Position numbers and translations under genes: made by a program
Shown here: in pieces, positions 1 through 8,821 of the stretch
Numbering within the stretch: position 1 is the first letter of the stretch
Layout: each line of letters begins with the position of its first letter
Notes under the pieces: generated by a model
What the model saw: only the letters and a program-made list of their open reading frames with translations
Databases searched by the model: none
Told to the model about the DNA's origin: nothing
Assembly (NCBI GenBank): GCA_052180195.1
Contig: CP197469.1
DNA: 64,000 nucleotides
From: Gottfriedia sp002574545
GTDB taxonomy: Bacteria > Bacillota > Bacilli > Bacillales > Bacillaceae_G
Reading direction: 5' to 3' (one strand)

Positions 1-1077
1 ACAAACGCTGAAAGACAAGGGTTTTCTGGGTCTGAGAAGAAAGTATCGGAAGAAATTAAAAAAGAAATAATGAATGCAAAAGGAAGAGTTTTAGTAGCTT
101 GTTTTTCTTCAAATATATATCGAATTCAACAGGTTATTAATGCAAGTGAAGCGGCAGGTCGAAAACTAGCAGTAGTGGGAAGTAGTATGATGAAATCAAT
201 TGAATTAGCAAAGGAATTAGATTATTTATCAATTCCGGATGATCTAATGATTTCAGTTGTGGATACAGATAACTATAAAGAAAGAGATATTGTCATTCTA
301 ACAACCGGTACACAAGGAGAACCAATGGCAGCCCTTTCGAAAATTGCTAAAGGTACACATAAGCAAGTTTCAATTCGTAAAGGTGATACTGTCCTAATGG
401 CTGCAACAGCAATTCCAGGGAATGAAATGTTAGTTGGATCTACTGTTAATTTATTATTTAGAGCTGGCGCAAATGTTATTTATGGCTATAAAAAGGTACA
501 CGTATCTGGTCATGGTTATGAAGAGGAATTAAAGCTAATGCTTGAATTGATGAAGCCAAAATATTTCATACCAGTTCATGGTGAATTTCGAATGCAAAAA
601 GCACATTCACATATTGCAGAAGAAGTAGGCATAGCAAAGGAAGATATTTTTATTATTGAAAAGGGTGACATCGTTTCGTTTAAAAATGGTCAAGCCACTC
701 GAACTGAAAAAATAGAAGTTGGTAACGTTTTAATTGACGGAATTGGTGTTGGTGATGTTGGAAATATCGTATTGCGTGATCGTAAATTACTATCTCAAGA
801 TGGTATATTAATCGTTGTCGTAACGTTTAACAAGCAAAAGAAAGCAATCATATCTGGTCCAGAAATTATCACTCGCGGGTTTGTATATGTACGTGAGTCA
901 GAAAAATTAATCACTAGATCAACTGAAATTGTAAAAGACATTACAGAAAAAATGCTACAAAACGACCAAATTGAATGGACATTATTAAAGAATTCAATAA
1001 GAGATGGATTAAGCGCTTACTTATATGAAGAAACAAAAAGAAGACCAATGATTCTACCTATATTAATGGAAGTATAA
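1..1077 (+). CDS. rnjB: Ribonuclease J2 (C-terminal part; 5' end outside window)
   Basis: The reading frame is open from base 1, so only the C-terminal ~358 residues are present; the family is about 555 aa. RNase J enzymes are metallo-beta-lactamase/beta-CASP nucleases with endo- and 5'-3' exonuclease activity in mRNA decay and rRNA maturation. Visible family features are TNAERQGFSGSEK at the start of the fragment (beta-CASP region), the SGHGYEEELKLML stretch and the metal-site motif PVHGEF near the middle, followed by the C-terminal domain. The neighbours tepA and spoIIIE match the B. subtilis rnjB (ymfA) locus, which is why J2 is chosen over J1. The catalytic HxHxDH motif lies outside the window and cannot be checked. 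Confidence 0.93.
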   Translation, partial: TNAERQGFSGSEKKVSEEIKKEIMNAKGRVLVACFSSNIYRIQQVINASEAAGRKLAVVGSSMMKSIELAKELDYLSIPDDLMISVVDTDNYKERDIVILTTGTQGEPMAALSKIAKGTHKQVSIRKGDTVLMAATAIPGNEMLVGSTVNLLFRAGANVIYGYKKVHVSGHGYEEELKLMLELMKPKYFIPVHGEFRMQKAHSHIAEEVGIAKEDIFIIEKGDIVSFKNGQATRTEKIEVGNVLIDGIGVGDVGNIVLRDRKLLSQDGILIVVVTFNKQKKAIISGPEIITRGFVYVRESEKLITRSTEIVKDITEKMLQNDQIEWTLLKNSIRDGLSAYLYEETKRRPMILPILMEV

Positions 1078-1172
1078 TTTATATAGTGTAGTACTTCTTA
1101 ATCTAAGATGGGTATGATTTCCTTATTATTTTCACATACTAATTTGTATGAAAAATGATAGGGGGAACTGTT

Positions 1173-1928
1173 TTGACAAATTCAAATAATGAAACACCAA
1201 TTCCAAACGAAGAAGCACCTCCAAAGCCAAATGATCAAAAGGATATGAGCATTGTTGAAAAAATACAGCAATTAGGACAAACAAATGTTCCAGCAAGCAA
1301 TGATTCAAAAATCCATTGTTTAACGATAATAGGGCAAATTGAAGGGCATGTAGCTTTACCACCTCAAAATAAGACAACTAAATATGAACATTTAATCCCA
1401 CAATTAGTTGCAATAGAACAAAACCCTAAGATTGAAGGATTATTAATTGTTCTAAATACTGTAGGTGGAGATGTGGAAGCAGGCCTTGCGATATCAGAAA
1501 TGATTGCGACATTAACAAAACCTACTGTTTCAATCGTTTTAGGTGGTGGGCATAGTATCGGAGTACCAATTGCAGTAAGTACTGACTTTTCATATATTGC
1601 TGAAACGGCAACAATGACGATCCATCCTATTCGTCTAACCGGTTTAGTAATTGGTGTACCTCAAACGTTTGAGTATCTTGATAAAATGCAAGAAAGGGTA
1701 ACGCGTTTTGTTACGAAGCATTCAAATATTACGGAAGAACGTTTCAAGGAATTAATGTTTACAAAAGGAAATTTAACAAGAGATATCGGCTCTAATGTAG
1801 TCGGTGGAGATGCAGTAAAATATGGACTAATTGATGATGTAGGTGGTATCGGGCAAGCATTAAGTAAATTGCAAGAATTGATTGACGAACGAAAAGAAAA
1901 GTCTGATAAAGAGGAGAATGAATTTTGA
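1173..1928 (+). CDS. tepA: TepA, ClpP-like serine protease
   Basis: A 251-aa ClpP/crotonase-fold protein. The sequence shows LNTVGGDVEAGLAISEM, the nucleophile-elbow motif GGGHSIGVP (candidate catalytic Ser about residue 128) and TIHPI (candidate His about 151). B. subtilis TepA was first described as translocation-enhancing and later linked to degradation of spore acid-soluble proteins. I chose the TTG at 1173 because a GGGGG Shine-Dalgarno sits 8 bases upstream; the in-frame ATG at 1155 has no ribosome site. The N-terminal ~45 residues are polar and Pro/Asn-rich, probably disordered. It overlaps the start of the next gene. Confidence 0.93.
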   Translation: MTNSNNETPIPNEEAPPKPNDQKDMSIVEKIQQLGQTNVPASNDSKIHCLTIIGQIEGHVALPPQNKTTKYEHLIPQLVAIEQNPKIEGLLIVLNTVGGDVEAGLAISEMIATLTKPTVSIVLGGGHSIGVPIAVSTDFSYIAETATMTIHPIRLTGLVIGVPQTFEYLDKMQERVTRFVTKHSNITEERFKELMFTKGNLTRDIGSNVVGGDAVKYGLIDDVGGIGQALSKLQELIDERKEKSDKEENEF

Positions 1929-2137
1929 TTCTATATACAATAATGCCAATTGAATCGATTTTTCCCGTTGATCAACAAGAATTCGAATCACAGCAGTTTT
2001 TAGAATACAATGGTGTTCCTATGTTGGTTGATAGTGTTGGGGGTACAGCTTTTGAAATTAAAAGAATTGTAAGTACAGATCCGCAGCATTTTATGCAATA
2101 TACACCTGGTCAACGAATTTTAGTTCTACCATCTTAA
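1925..2137 (+). CDS. ylzJ: YlzJ-like protein
   Basis: A 70-aa protein in the slot occupied by ylzJ in Bacillus genomes, between tepA and spoIIIE. The TTG start overlaps the tepA TGA stop, and the GAGGAG just inside the end of tepA serves as ribosome site, so the two are translationally coupled. The sequence (MILYTIMPIESIFP start, then a short acidic/aromatic segment) has no catalytic motif I can identify. Function is unknown. The call rests on length, position and N-terminal resemblance. Confidence 0.85.
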   Translation: MILYTIMPIESIFPVDQQEFESQQFLEYNGVPMLVDSVGGTAFEIKRIVSTDPQHFMQYTPGQRILVLPS

Positions 2138-2200
2138 GGTAATTATTAACAATACATGGTAAACATATGTTCTGATATGTTATAATAAATTCAATTTAAG

Positions 2201-2226
2201 AAAGCAGCCAAAAGGCTGCTTTCTTT
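2201..2226 (+). terminator. Hairpin terminator after ylzJ
   Basis: The arms AAAGCAGCC and GGCTGCTTT form a 9-bp stem around an AAAA loop, followed by a short T-rich tail. It lies between ylzJ and spoIIIE and probably ends the rnjB-tepA-ylzJ transcript. Confidence 0.75.
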
Positions 2227-2260
2227 GGCGAATCTGCAAATTTAGATGGGGGTGAATTAC

Positions 2261-4648
2261 ATGGCAAAGCAGAAGCAGCAAAAGTCAAAAGCTCGAAAGT
2301 CAGTAAGTGGCAATGGGTCAATATGGTATGAAATTAGTGGATTAATATTTTTAGCACTTTCAATCGTAACGATATTAAAACTTGGTATTGTAGGTAAAGC
2401 CTTTGTATTATTCTTGAGATTCTTCTTTGGAGAATGGTACATGCTAAGCTTTCTTTTTATAATCGGTTTATCTGCATATAGCATAATTTATCGAAAAAGA
2501 CCTCCATTTGTTTCGAGTATTACGATTGGTGGATTGTTAATCTTCTTTAGTATATTGATGTTTAGTCATGTTACTCTATTTGATTTATTAGCAAAAAATA
2601 ATCAATTTCATGATCAATCTGTCATAAAAAGTACGCTAGATTTATTCTTATACGAAGCCAAAGGTAAGATTAGTACGGTGGATCTTGGTGGAGGTATAAT
2701 TGGAGCGATACTTTTTGCAGTTTTATATTTCTTATTTGATCGAACCGGTGCAATTCTTTTCGGTATTATTGCCATAGTTGCGGGCGTTTTATTTATTACT
2801 GGTAAGCCACTTGGAGGTTATGTATACCAATATATAATGCCAAAAGTTAGAAATTTAATTTCAGATACATGGAAGGATTTAACAAATTTTTGGAAACGTG
2901 GTCGTGAACAAAAAACAACTAGTAGACGAGCTGAGGCTAAACAAAAGAGAAAAGCAAAGAAAGATTCATATGAAGACGATGATCGTCATGAAGAAGTGTC
3001 AGGGGCTGAAAGTTTAAATTACCAAATTAATAATTCATATGAAGCTGAGATTGAGCCGAGAAAAGAAATTCAAATTGAATATTCTCCTACATATCAGCCA
3101 CCTAAAGAACCAGAATTGATCATAGCAAATAATTCAAATCAACTTCAGGCTCATTTTGCAGATGAAGACGATCATTCAATCGAATTGCCAGTTGCAGAAG
3201 TAGGAGTCGAGGATAAGATAGACTACGTATTGCCATCAATGGACTTATTAGCCTATCCAAAAGGCGCTAAAAAACGAGAAAATGAATCAAAATTAAAGGA
3301 AAATGCGGACAAGCTTGAAAGAACATTTCAAAGTTTTGGTGTAAAGGCTACTGTAACGAAAGTACATCATGGACCTGCTGTAACAAAATATGAAGTATAC
3401 CCTGAAGCAGGGGTAAAAGTTAGTCGTATTGTAAACCTTAGCGATGATTTAGCACTTGCACTTGCAGCCAAAGATATTCGAATTGAAGCTCCTATTCCAG
3501 GTAAATCAGCTGTTGGAATTGAAGTGCCAAATACGAATATAACGACTGTATTACTTAGAGAAGTTCTCGAAGCAAAAAGTCCGAAATTACAAAATCCATT
3601 AGCTGTATCGCTAGGAAAAGATATTGCCGGTGATGCTGTATTTGCAGAGCTTAATAAAATGCCACATTTACTCGTAGCTGGAGCGACAGGTAGTGGGAAA
3701 AGTGTATGTATAAATGGAATCATTGTTAGTATCCTAATGAATGCAAAACCATCTGAAGTTAAGCTAATGTTAATCGATCCGAAGATGGTTGAATTGAATG
3801 TATATAATGGTATTCCACATTTACTAACCCCTGTCGTAACAAATCCTAAAAAAGCTTCACAGGCGTTACGAAAAGTTGTTAGTGAAATGGAAAGAAGATA
3901 TGAGCTTTTTTCTCATTCAGGAACTAGAAATATTGAAGGTTATAACGAATTAACGAGACAAAATAATGCGATGACAGATTCGAAACAACCTTTATTACCA
4001 TTTATCGTCGTGATTGTTGATGAATTAGCTGACTTAATGATGGTAGCATCAAGTGACGTAGAAGATTCAATCACTAGATTAGCCCAAATGGCTCGTGCAG
4101 CGGGGATACACTTAATTATTGCGACACAAAGACCGTCTGTTGACGTTATCACAGGTGTTATTAAAGCAAATATACCTTCTCGAATTGCTTTTAGTGTATC
4201 TTCTCAAACAGATTCTCGTACAATACTTGATACTGGTGGAGCAGAAAAACTATTAGGAAGAGGAGATATGTTATACCAACCAATTGGTGCTTCTAAACCA
4301 ATCCGAGTGCAAGGAGCATTTTTATCTGATGATGAAGTTGAACGAGTAGTCGAGTTTTCAATCTCTCAACAAAAGGCTCAATACCAAGAAGAAATGATGG
4401 TAAAAGAGGAAAAAGATGGGAAATCGGAAGTGGATGATGATCTATATAATGAAGCTGTTGAATTAGTAACCAATATGCAATCTGCCTCAGTATCACTACT
4501 ACAAAGAAGATTTAGAATTGGTTATACAAGAGCTGCTAGATTAATTGATGCGATGGAAGATAATGGTGTAGTTGGTCCGTATGAAGGTAGTAAACCTAGG
4601 GAAGTATTAATTAGTAAACCGGTGGAAGATGAGCAAGCCTTGTCTTAA
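2261..4648 (+). CDS. spoIIIE: SpoIIIE/FtsK-type DNA translocase
   Basis: A 795-aa septum-located ATPase that pumps chromosomal DNA into the forespore. N-terminal hydrophobic segments (about residues 20-190) anchor it in the membrane. A charged linker (about 190-320) follows, then the alpha/beta motor with Walker A GATGSGKS near residue 473-480 and Walker B VIVDELADLMM. The last ~70 residues (NMQSASVSLLQRRFRIGY) are the DNA-reading gamma winged helix. The start is the ATG at 2261, with GGGGGTG 7 bases upstream; an ATG at 2246 lies inside that ribosome site. Length matches B. subtilis SpoIIIE. Its sporulation role follows from the gene neighbourhood. Confidence 0.96.
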   Translation: MAKQKQQKSKARKSVSGNGSIWYEISGLIFLALSIVTILKLGIVGKAFVLFLRFFFGEWYMLSFLFIIGLSAYSIIYRKRPPFVSSITIGGLLIFFSILMFSHVTLFDLLAKNNQFHDQSVIKSTLDLFLYEAKGKISTVDLGGGIIGAILFAVLYFLFDRTGAILFGIIAIVAGVLFITGKPLGGYVYQYIMPKVRNLISDTWKDLTNFWKRGREQKTTSRRAEAKQKRKAKKDSYEDDDRHEEVSGAESLNYQINNSYEAEIEPRKEIQIEYSPTYQPPKEPELIIANNSNQLQAHFADEDDHSIELPVAEVGVEDKIDYVLPSMDLLAYPKGAKKRENESKLKENADKLERTFQSFGVKATVTKVHHGPAVTKYEVYPEAGVKVSRIVNLSDDLALALAAKDIRIEAPIPGKSAVGIEVPNTNITTVLLREVLEAKSPKLQNPLAVSLGKDIAGDAVFAELNKMPHLLVAGATGSGKSVCINGIIVSILMNAKPSEVKLMLIDPKMVELNVYNGIPHLLTPVVTNPKKASQALRKVVSEMERRYELFSHSGTRNIEGYNELTRQNNAMTDSKQPLLPFIVVIVDELADLMMVASSDVEDSITRLAQMARAAGIHLIIATQRPSVDVITGVIKANIPSRIAFSVSSQTDSRTILDTGGAEKLLGRGDMLYQPIGASKPIRVQGAFLSDDEVERVVEFSISQQKAQYQEEMMVKEEKDGKSEVDDDLYNEAVELVTNMQSASVSLLQRRFRIGYTRAARLIDAMEDNGVVGPYEGSKPREVLISKPVEDEQALS

Positions 4649-4676
4649 CAAAAAAGAAAAAATTGTCGAAACATTG

Positions 4677-4706
4677 TTGACATTTTTAGACATAGAATGA
4701 TATTAT
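4677..4706 (+). promoter_or_regulatory. Sigma-A promoter for the riboswitch leader
   Basis: TTGACA (4677-4682) and TATTAT (4701-4706) are separated by 18 bases. Transcription would begin about 4713, some 14 bases before the aptamer. Confidence 0.75.
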
Positions 4707-4726
4707 TTCTTCAGATAAATGGATAG

Positions 4727-4797
4727 TCCTCATATAATATCGACATAATGGGTCGGAAGTTTCTACATTGCAACCAATATTTGCAATACTATGGGGA
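4727..4797 (+). promoter_or_regulatory. Guanine-type purine riboswitch aptamer
   Basis: All parts of the purine aptamer are visible. P1 is TCCTCATA (4727-4734) with TATGGGGA (4790-4797). J1/2 is TATAAT. P2 is CGAC/GTCG with loop ATAATGG. J2/3 contains GTTTCTAC. P3 is ATTGCAA/TTGCAAT with loop CCAATAT, and J3/1 is ACT. The nucleotide equivalent to position 74 (base 4789) is C, which by known specificity rules indicates guanine/hypoxanthine rather than adenine. Downstream are a terminator, a GntR regulator and a nucleoside ABC transporter, so excess guanine would be expected to reduce transporter expression. Confidence 0.9.
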
Positions 4798-4840
4798 AAA
4801 AGCATTATTATGGAGAAATGATTTATATTTATGAAAATCA

Positions 4841-4899
4841 AAAACTCTTATAATCTAGCTTTTTCACTAAGTGGAACAGTAGATTATAGGAGTTTTTTT
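4841..4899 (+). terminator. Riboswitch expression-platform terminator
   Basis: A stem of about 16-17 bp is formed by AAAACTCTTATAATCTA (4841-4857) and TAGATTATAGGAGTTTT, closing a loop of about 20 bases and running into TTTTTTT. It stands 44 bases after the aptamer, as expected for a transcriptional OFF switch. The segment ATTATGGAG (about 4806-4814) can pair imperfectly with the 5' arm and may contribute to an antiterminator; I have not folded it. Confidence 0.8.
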
Positions 4900-4937
4900 G
4901 TTAAATATGAAGAAATGATTCATTAACGAAATAAAAA

Positions 4938-4952
4938 ATAAAGCGTTTACAA
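4938..4952. promoter_or_regulatory. Candidate CcpA cre site
   Basis: On the minus strand this reads TTGTAAACGCTTTAT, matching the cre consensus WTGNAANCGNWNNCW at all but one position (A instead of the second C). It lies just upstream of the second promoter and might bring the transport operon under carbon catabolite control. Confidence 0.4.
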
Positions 4953-4959
4953 AAAAGTG

Positions 4960-4988
4960 TTGAAATGAGTAAAAAATAACAGTATAGT
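4960..4988 (+). promoter_or_regulatory. Second promoter ahead of the GntR gene, with possible operator downstream
   Basis: TTGAAA (4960-4965) and TATAGT (4983-4988) are separated by 17 bases. It would give a riboswitch-free transcript of the GntR gene. Immediately downstream, 5006-5029 contains a repeated GATGTCT (5008-5030 region) bounded by CAGA/TCTG, a plausible operator for the adjacent regulator. Confidence 0.6.
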
Positions 4989-5054
4989 AAAGAAGGATTA
5001 TACGACAGATGTCTAACAACTGATGTCTGAAATCCGAAGTTTGGGGGATGGGAA

Positions 5055-5780
5055 ATGAAGATTAAAACAGACACCAGATTACTTTATCTCCAAGTGATGG
5101 ATCGAATAAAGCAAGATATTGAGAATGGTATTTATTTGCCACATCATAAGTTACCATCAGAGTATGAGTTATCTAAAATATTTGGAGTAAGCCGAGCAAC
5201 ATTAAGAGAAGCATTAAGAGTTTTAGAAGAAGAAAATATTTTAGTTAGAAGACACGGTGTCGGGACATTCGTCAAACCGAAACCAATTTTTAGGACAGGC
5301 ATTGAACAATTAAGTAGTGTCTCAGAAATGATTATTGATGCAGGTAAAGAACCTGGTACAATCTTTCTTTCTTCTAAACTATTAGTTCCTACAAAAGAAG
5401 ATTTAAAAAACTTCAATATAACAGAAGATGATCGTATGCACGTAGTAGAAAGAATTCGAACAGCAAATGGTGAACCTGTCGTTTATTGCATTGATAAATT
5501 GCCGACAAATTATTTTAAACAGGTTCCGTCTTATGAAGATCATTCGTTCTTTTCATTTATCGAAAAAGAAACTGGTCGAAATATCGAATATTCAAGTGCA
5601 AGAATTGAACCTATAGGTTATCACGATAAAGTTTCTCCTTTATTACAGTGTGAACCAGATGTTTCATTATTATTAATCGAACAGCTACATTTTGACGATT
5701 TAAACCGCCCAGTATTGCATTCTAATAATTACTTTAGAGCGGATCAGTTCAGTTTTAATGTATTAAGAAAAAGAAATTAA
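5055..5780 (+). CDS. ymfC: GntR-family regulator, HutC/UTRA type
   Basis: A 241-aa repressor-type protein. Residues 5-75 form the GntR winged helix (LPSEYELSKIFGVSRATLREALRVLEEENI, split here by family convention into helix 2-3 and wing). Residues ~95-235 form the UTRA ligand-binding domain typical of HutC/DasR regulators. The ATG is preceded by GGGGG at 7-11 bases. It corresponds in position to B. subtilis ymfC after spoIIIE. Placement between a guanine riboswitch and a nucleoside transporter suggests that it senses a nucleoside or a catabolite and controls that transporter; the ligand is inference. Confidence 0.88.
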   Translation: MKIKTDTRLLYLQVMDRIKQDIENGIYLPHHKLPSEYELSKIFGVSRATLREALRVLEEENILVRRHGVGTFVKPKPIFRTGIEQLSSVSEMIIDAGKEPGTIFLSSKLLVPTKEDLKNFNITEDDRMHVVERIRTANGEPVVYCIDKLPTNYFKQVPSYEDHSFFSFIEKETGRNIEYSSARIEPIGYHDKVSPLLQCEPDVSLLLIEQLHFDDLNRPVLHSNNYFRADQFSFNVLRKRN

Positions 5781-5942
5781 ATTGTATAGCCAAAATATTA
5801 TTTACAAAAAATAAGTTTTGGCTGGTTTTCAAATATTGTTTACTGAAATTTCATTAAATATTGGGGAGGTGGATCGTTAAGGTAACGATTATAAACCAAG
5901 CTAGTACAAATGTAAATAAAAATTTAAGGGGGCAAAATTTTT

Positions 5943-7046
5943 ATGAAGATGAAAAAAGCTGGTCTTGTTCTTTCTATGGCCTTAGCAGCAGGTACAATTT
6001 TAGGTGCTTGTGGTAAGGGTGGAGAAACAAAAGACGTAAAAGGTGCATTTAAAGTAGGGATGGTAACTGACTCAGGTACAATTGATGATAAGTCATTTAA
6101 CCAAGGTACTTGGGAAGGAATTCAAGCTGGTGCTAAAGATTTAGGTTTCGACCTTAAAAAGAATACAAAATACTTAAAACCTGCTGGTGAAACTGAGGCT
6201 GATTATTTAAAAGAAATTGGAAACTTAAATGATGCGGGCTTTAAATTTATCATCACTCCAGGTTATAAATTTGAAACAGCAATTAATAAAGCGCAAGATA
6301 AATATAAAGATGACAAATTTGTCATTATCGATGGAACACCACACTCTTCTAAAGATTTTACGCCAAATGTTAAAGAAAACACAGTTTCAATTTTCTTCGC
6401 AGAGCATGAAGCTGGTTACTTAGCTGGTATTGCTACAGCAGTACAATTAAAAACTGGTGATGTTGGATTTATCGGTGGTATGGAAATTCCAGCAGTACAA
6501 AAATTCAACTGGGGATTCCAACAAGGGATTAAATATGCAAACGAAAATCTTGGAACAAGCATTTCTTTAAAAGCTAATAACGTAGTGTATTCTGGAAGCT
6601 TCACAGACAAAGCAGCAGGGCAACAAATCGCAGCTCAAATGTATGACCGTGGCGTTAAAGCAATTTTCGCTGCTGCAGGTGGAGTAGGACAAGGTGCTAT
6701 TACTGAAGCTAAAAATAGAGTGGCTAGTGGTAAAGAAGCATGGGTTGTTGGTGTTGACGTAGATCAGTATGCTGATGGTGTTTATAAAGATAACAAATCA
6801 GTCATTTTAACTTCAGCTATGAAAGGTGTAGCGAAAGCAGCTTCTGATATGGTAAAAGCTGAAAAAGATAAAAAATTCCCTGGTGGAGAAACTTTAACTT
6901 ATGATGCTAAAAATGATGGTATTGGTTTACCAAAAGAAAATCCAAACTTAAGCTCAGAAACTTTAACAAAAGTTGATGAAGTATTTAACAAAATTAAGTC
7001 TGGTGAAATTGTAGTAGCAAGTGAAAGAGGAAGTTTAATTAAGTAA
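5943..7046 (+). CDS. nupN: BMP-family nucleoside-binding lipoprotein
   Basis: A 367-aa extracytoplasmic solute-binding lipoprotein. It has a lipoprotein signal peptide with basic MKMKK, a hydrophobic core and lipobox LGAC, the lipidated Cys being residue 23. The mature part begins with the BMP/PnrA signature FKVGMVTDSGTIDDKSFNQG and carries the GFIGGMEIP and GVDVDQY motifs seen in purine nucleoside binders. AAGGGGG stands 8 bases before the ATG. With the following ATPase and two permeases it matches the B. subtilis guanosine importer NupNOPQ. Guanosine or inosine uptake is inferred from family and from the upstream riboswitch. A 160-base gap with a small dyad (GATCGTTA/TAACGATT) separates it from ymfC. 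Confidence 0.88.
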   Translation: MKMKKAGLVLSMALAAGTILGACGKGGETKDVKGAFKVGMVTDSGTIDDKSFNQGTWEGIQAGAKDLGFDLKKNTKYLKPAGETEADYLKEIGNLNDAGFKFIITPGYKFETAINKAQDKYKDDKFVIIDGTPHSSKDFTPNVKENTVSIFFAEHEAGYLAGIATAVQLKTGDVGFIGGMEIPAVQKFNWGFQQGIKYANENLGTSISLKANNVVYSGSFTDKAAGQQIAAQMYDRGVKAIFAAAGGVGQGAITEAKNRVASGKEAWVVGVDVDQYADGVYKDNKSVILTSAMKGVAKAASDMVKAEKDKKFPGGETLTYDAKNDGIGLPKENPNLSSETLTKVDEVFNKIKSGEIVVASERGSLIK

Positions 7047-7058
7047 TTAATAAATGAA

Positions 7059-7100
7059 AGAAGAAGCATAGGAAAGGAAATCCTTTTATATGCTTCTTCT
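7059..7100 (+). other. Intercistronic hairpin between nupN and nupO
   Basis: AGAAGAAGCATA and TATGCTTCTTCT form a 12-bp stem, continued inside by a partial AAAGGA/TCCTTT pairing. There is no T run, so it looks like an mRNA 3'-end protection or processing element that would keep the binding-protein message more abundant than the permease message. Confidence 0.5.
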
Positions 7101-7297
7101 ACCCTATAAATGATTTTAGCAATTCATACTTTAATCAATTGTAAGCACTTATATTGGTAAAGCTTCCAATTGATTAGGGCATGAGTATCGGGTGAGCTTA
7201 GAAAAACCCTCCCTAAAGAATAAAATCGAGAAAAATATTTCGAAATCAAGTTAAACTTTAAAAATAAATGACTTCGTAATATACAAGGAGGAAAATT

Positions 7298-8821
7298 ATG
7301 GAATATGTAGTGGAGATGCTAAATATAACTAAAGAGTTTCCTGGCATTATAGCGAACGATAATATTACACTACGATTAAAAAAAGGGGAAGTTCATGCTT
7401 TATTAGGTGAAAACGGAGCAGGGAAATCAACTTTAATGTCCGTCCTTTTTGGAATGTACTCTCCTGAAAAAGGAATTATAAAAGTAAAAGGTAAAGAGGT
7501 TAAAATTTCAAATCCAAATGTTGCAAATGAACTAGGAATCGGAATGGTTCACCAACATTTTAAATTAGTTTCGAATTTTACTGTAACAGAAAATATTATT
7601 TTAGGTCTTGAACCTAAAAAAGGTTTAGTCGTTGATATCAAGACTGCAGCAAAACGAATCGAAGAGCTTTCTAAAACTTACGGATTAAATGTAGATCCAT
7701 ATGCAAAAATTGAAGATATTTCAGTAGGGATGCAACAAAGAGTCGAAATTTTAAAAACATTATACCGTAATGCAGAAGTATTAATCCTAGATGAGCCAAC
7801 AGCAGTACTTACTCCACAAGAGATTCAAGATTTAATGAAGATTATTAAAAATTTAATTAATGAAGGCAAGTCTATTATTATCATTACACATAAATTAAAA
7901 GAAATTAAAGCTGTTGCTGATCAATGTACGGTTATTCGTCATGGAAAATATATTGGTACTGTTGATGTAAAACAAACGTCTGAATCTGAAATGGCGTCTA
8001 TGATGGTCGGACGTCAGGTGTCTTTCAAAGTAGATAAAGTAGAATCGAAGCCTGGTGAAGTTGTATTAGATATTAACAATCTAAGTGTAAAAAATAATAA
8101 AAAAGTATTAGGTTTAAAAAATGCTTCACTTCAAGTTCGAGCAGGTGAAATTGTTGGGATTGCCGGAGTAGAAGGAAATGGTCAAACTGAACTTGTTGAA
8201 GCAATTACAGGATTAAGACCGATTGAAGAAGGTTCTATTTTATTAAAAAATCAAGATATTACAAAACATAGTATACGCGATCGAATTAGAAGCGGTATTG
8301 CACATATTCCAGAGGATCGTCAAAAAAGAGGTCTTGTTCTTGAATATACAATTGAAGAAAACGTTGTTCTAGAGATTTATAATCAAGAGCCATTCTCTAA
8401 ATATGGGGTGTTAGATAAAGCTGCGATTGCCAAACATGCAAAAAAAATCATTGAAGAATTCGATGTACGTTCAGGTGAAGGTGCTAAAACAGTCGTTGAA
8501 TCAATGTCTGGAGGAAATCAACAAAAGGCAATCATTGGTCGTGAAATCGAACTTAAGCCTGAGTTATTAATTGCATGTCAGCCAACTCGTGGATTAGACG
8601 TAGGTTCAATTGAGTATATTCACAAGAGATTGATAGAGCAAAGAGATAGCGGAAAAGCTGTCCTATTAATCTCGTTAGAGCTAGATGAAGTTTTAAATTT
8701 ATCTGATCGAATTGCAATTGTAAACGCTGGTGAAATCGTTGATATCGTTAATGCTAAAGACACAAATGAAGATGAATTAGGTTTAATGATGGCTGGTATA
8801 AGGAGAGGTGAAGGGGCATGA
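7298..8821 (+). CDS. nupO: Nucleoside ABC transporter, duplicated ATPase
   Basis: A 507-aa protein with two ABC domains in tandem. The first (about 1-240) has Walker A GENGAGKS at residues 37-44, signature SVGMQQR and Walker B LILDEPTAVLTP. The second (about 255-500) has a degenerate P-loop GVEGNGQTE and an intact signature SGGNQQK, with CQPTRGLDVG in place of the usual Walker B. This asymmetry is normal for the sugar/BMP ABC subclass (RbsA, NupO). The ribosome site AAGGAGG precedes the ATG. Its stop overlaps the next start (ATGA), coupling it to the first permease. Confidence 0.9.
   Translation: MEYVVEMLNITKEFPGIIANDNITLRLKKGEVHALLGENGAGKSTLMSVLFGMYSPEKGIIKVKGKEVKISNPNVANELGIGMVHQHFKLVSNFTVTENIILGLEPKKGLVVDIKTAAKRIEELSKTYGLNVDPYAKIEDISVGMQQRVEILKTLYRNAEVLILDEPTAVLTPQEIQDLMKIIKNLINEGKSIIIITHKLKEIKAVADQCTVIRHGKYIGTVDVKQTSESEMASMMVGRQVSFKVDKVESKPGEVVLDINNLSVKNNKKVLGLKNASLQVRAGEIVGIAGVEGNGQTELVEAITGLRPIEEGSILLKNQDITKHSIRDRIRSGIAHIPEDRQKRGLVLEYTIEENVVLEIYNQEPFSKYGVLDKAAIAKHAKKIIEEFDVRSGEGAKTVVESMSGGNQQKAIIGREIELKPELLIACQPTRGLDVGSIEYIHKRLIEQRDSGKAVLLISLELDEVLNLSDRIAIVNAGEIVDIVNAKDTNEDELGLMMAGIRRGEGA

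Noticed and set aside
4727..4797. Adenine or 2'-deoxyguanosine specificity of the purine riboswitch
   Set aside because: The specificity base is C, not U, which excludes adenine; the canonical J2/3 GTTTCTAC and 7-base loops fit the guanine class rather than the deoxyguanosine variants.
5860..5885. Tiny ORF (GTG GAT CGT TAA) after GGGGAGG upstream of nupN
   Set aside because: Three codons only; the strong Shine-Dalgarno-like run may be coincidental and no coupling to nupN is evident.
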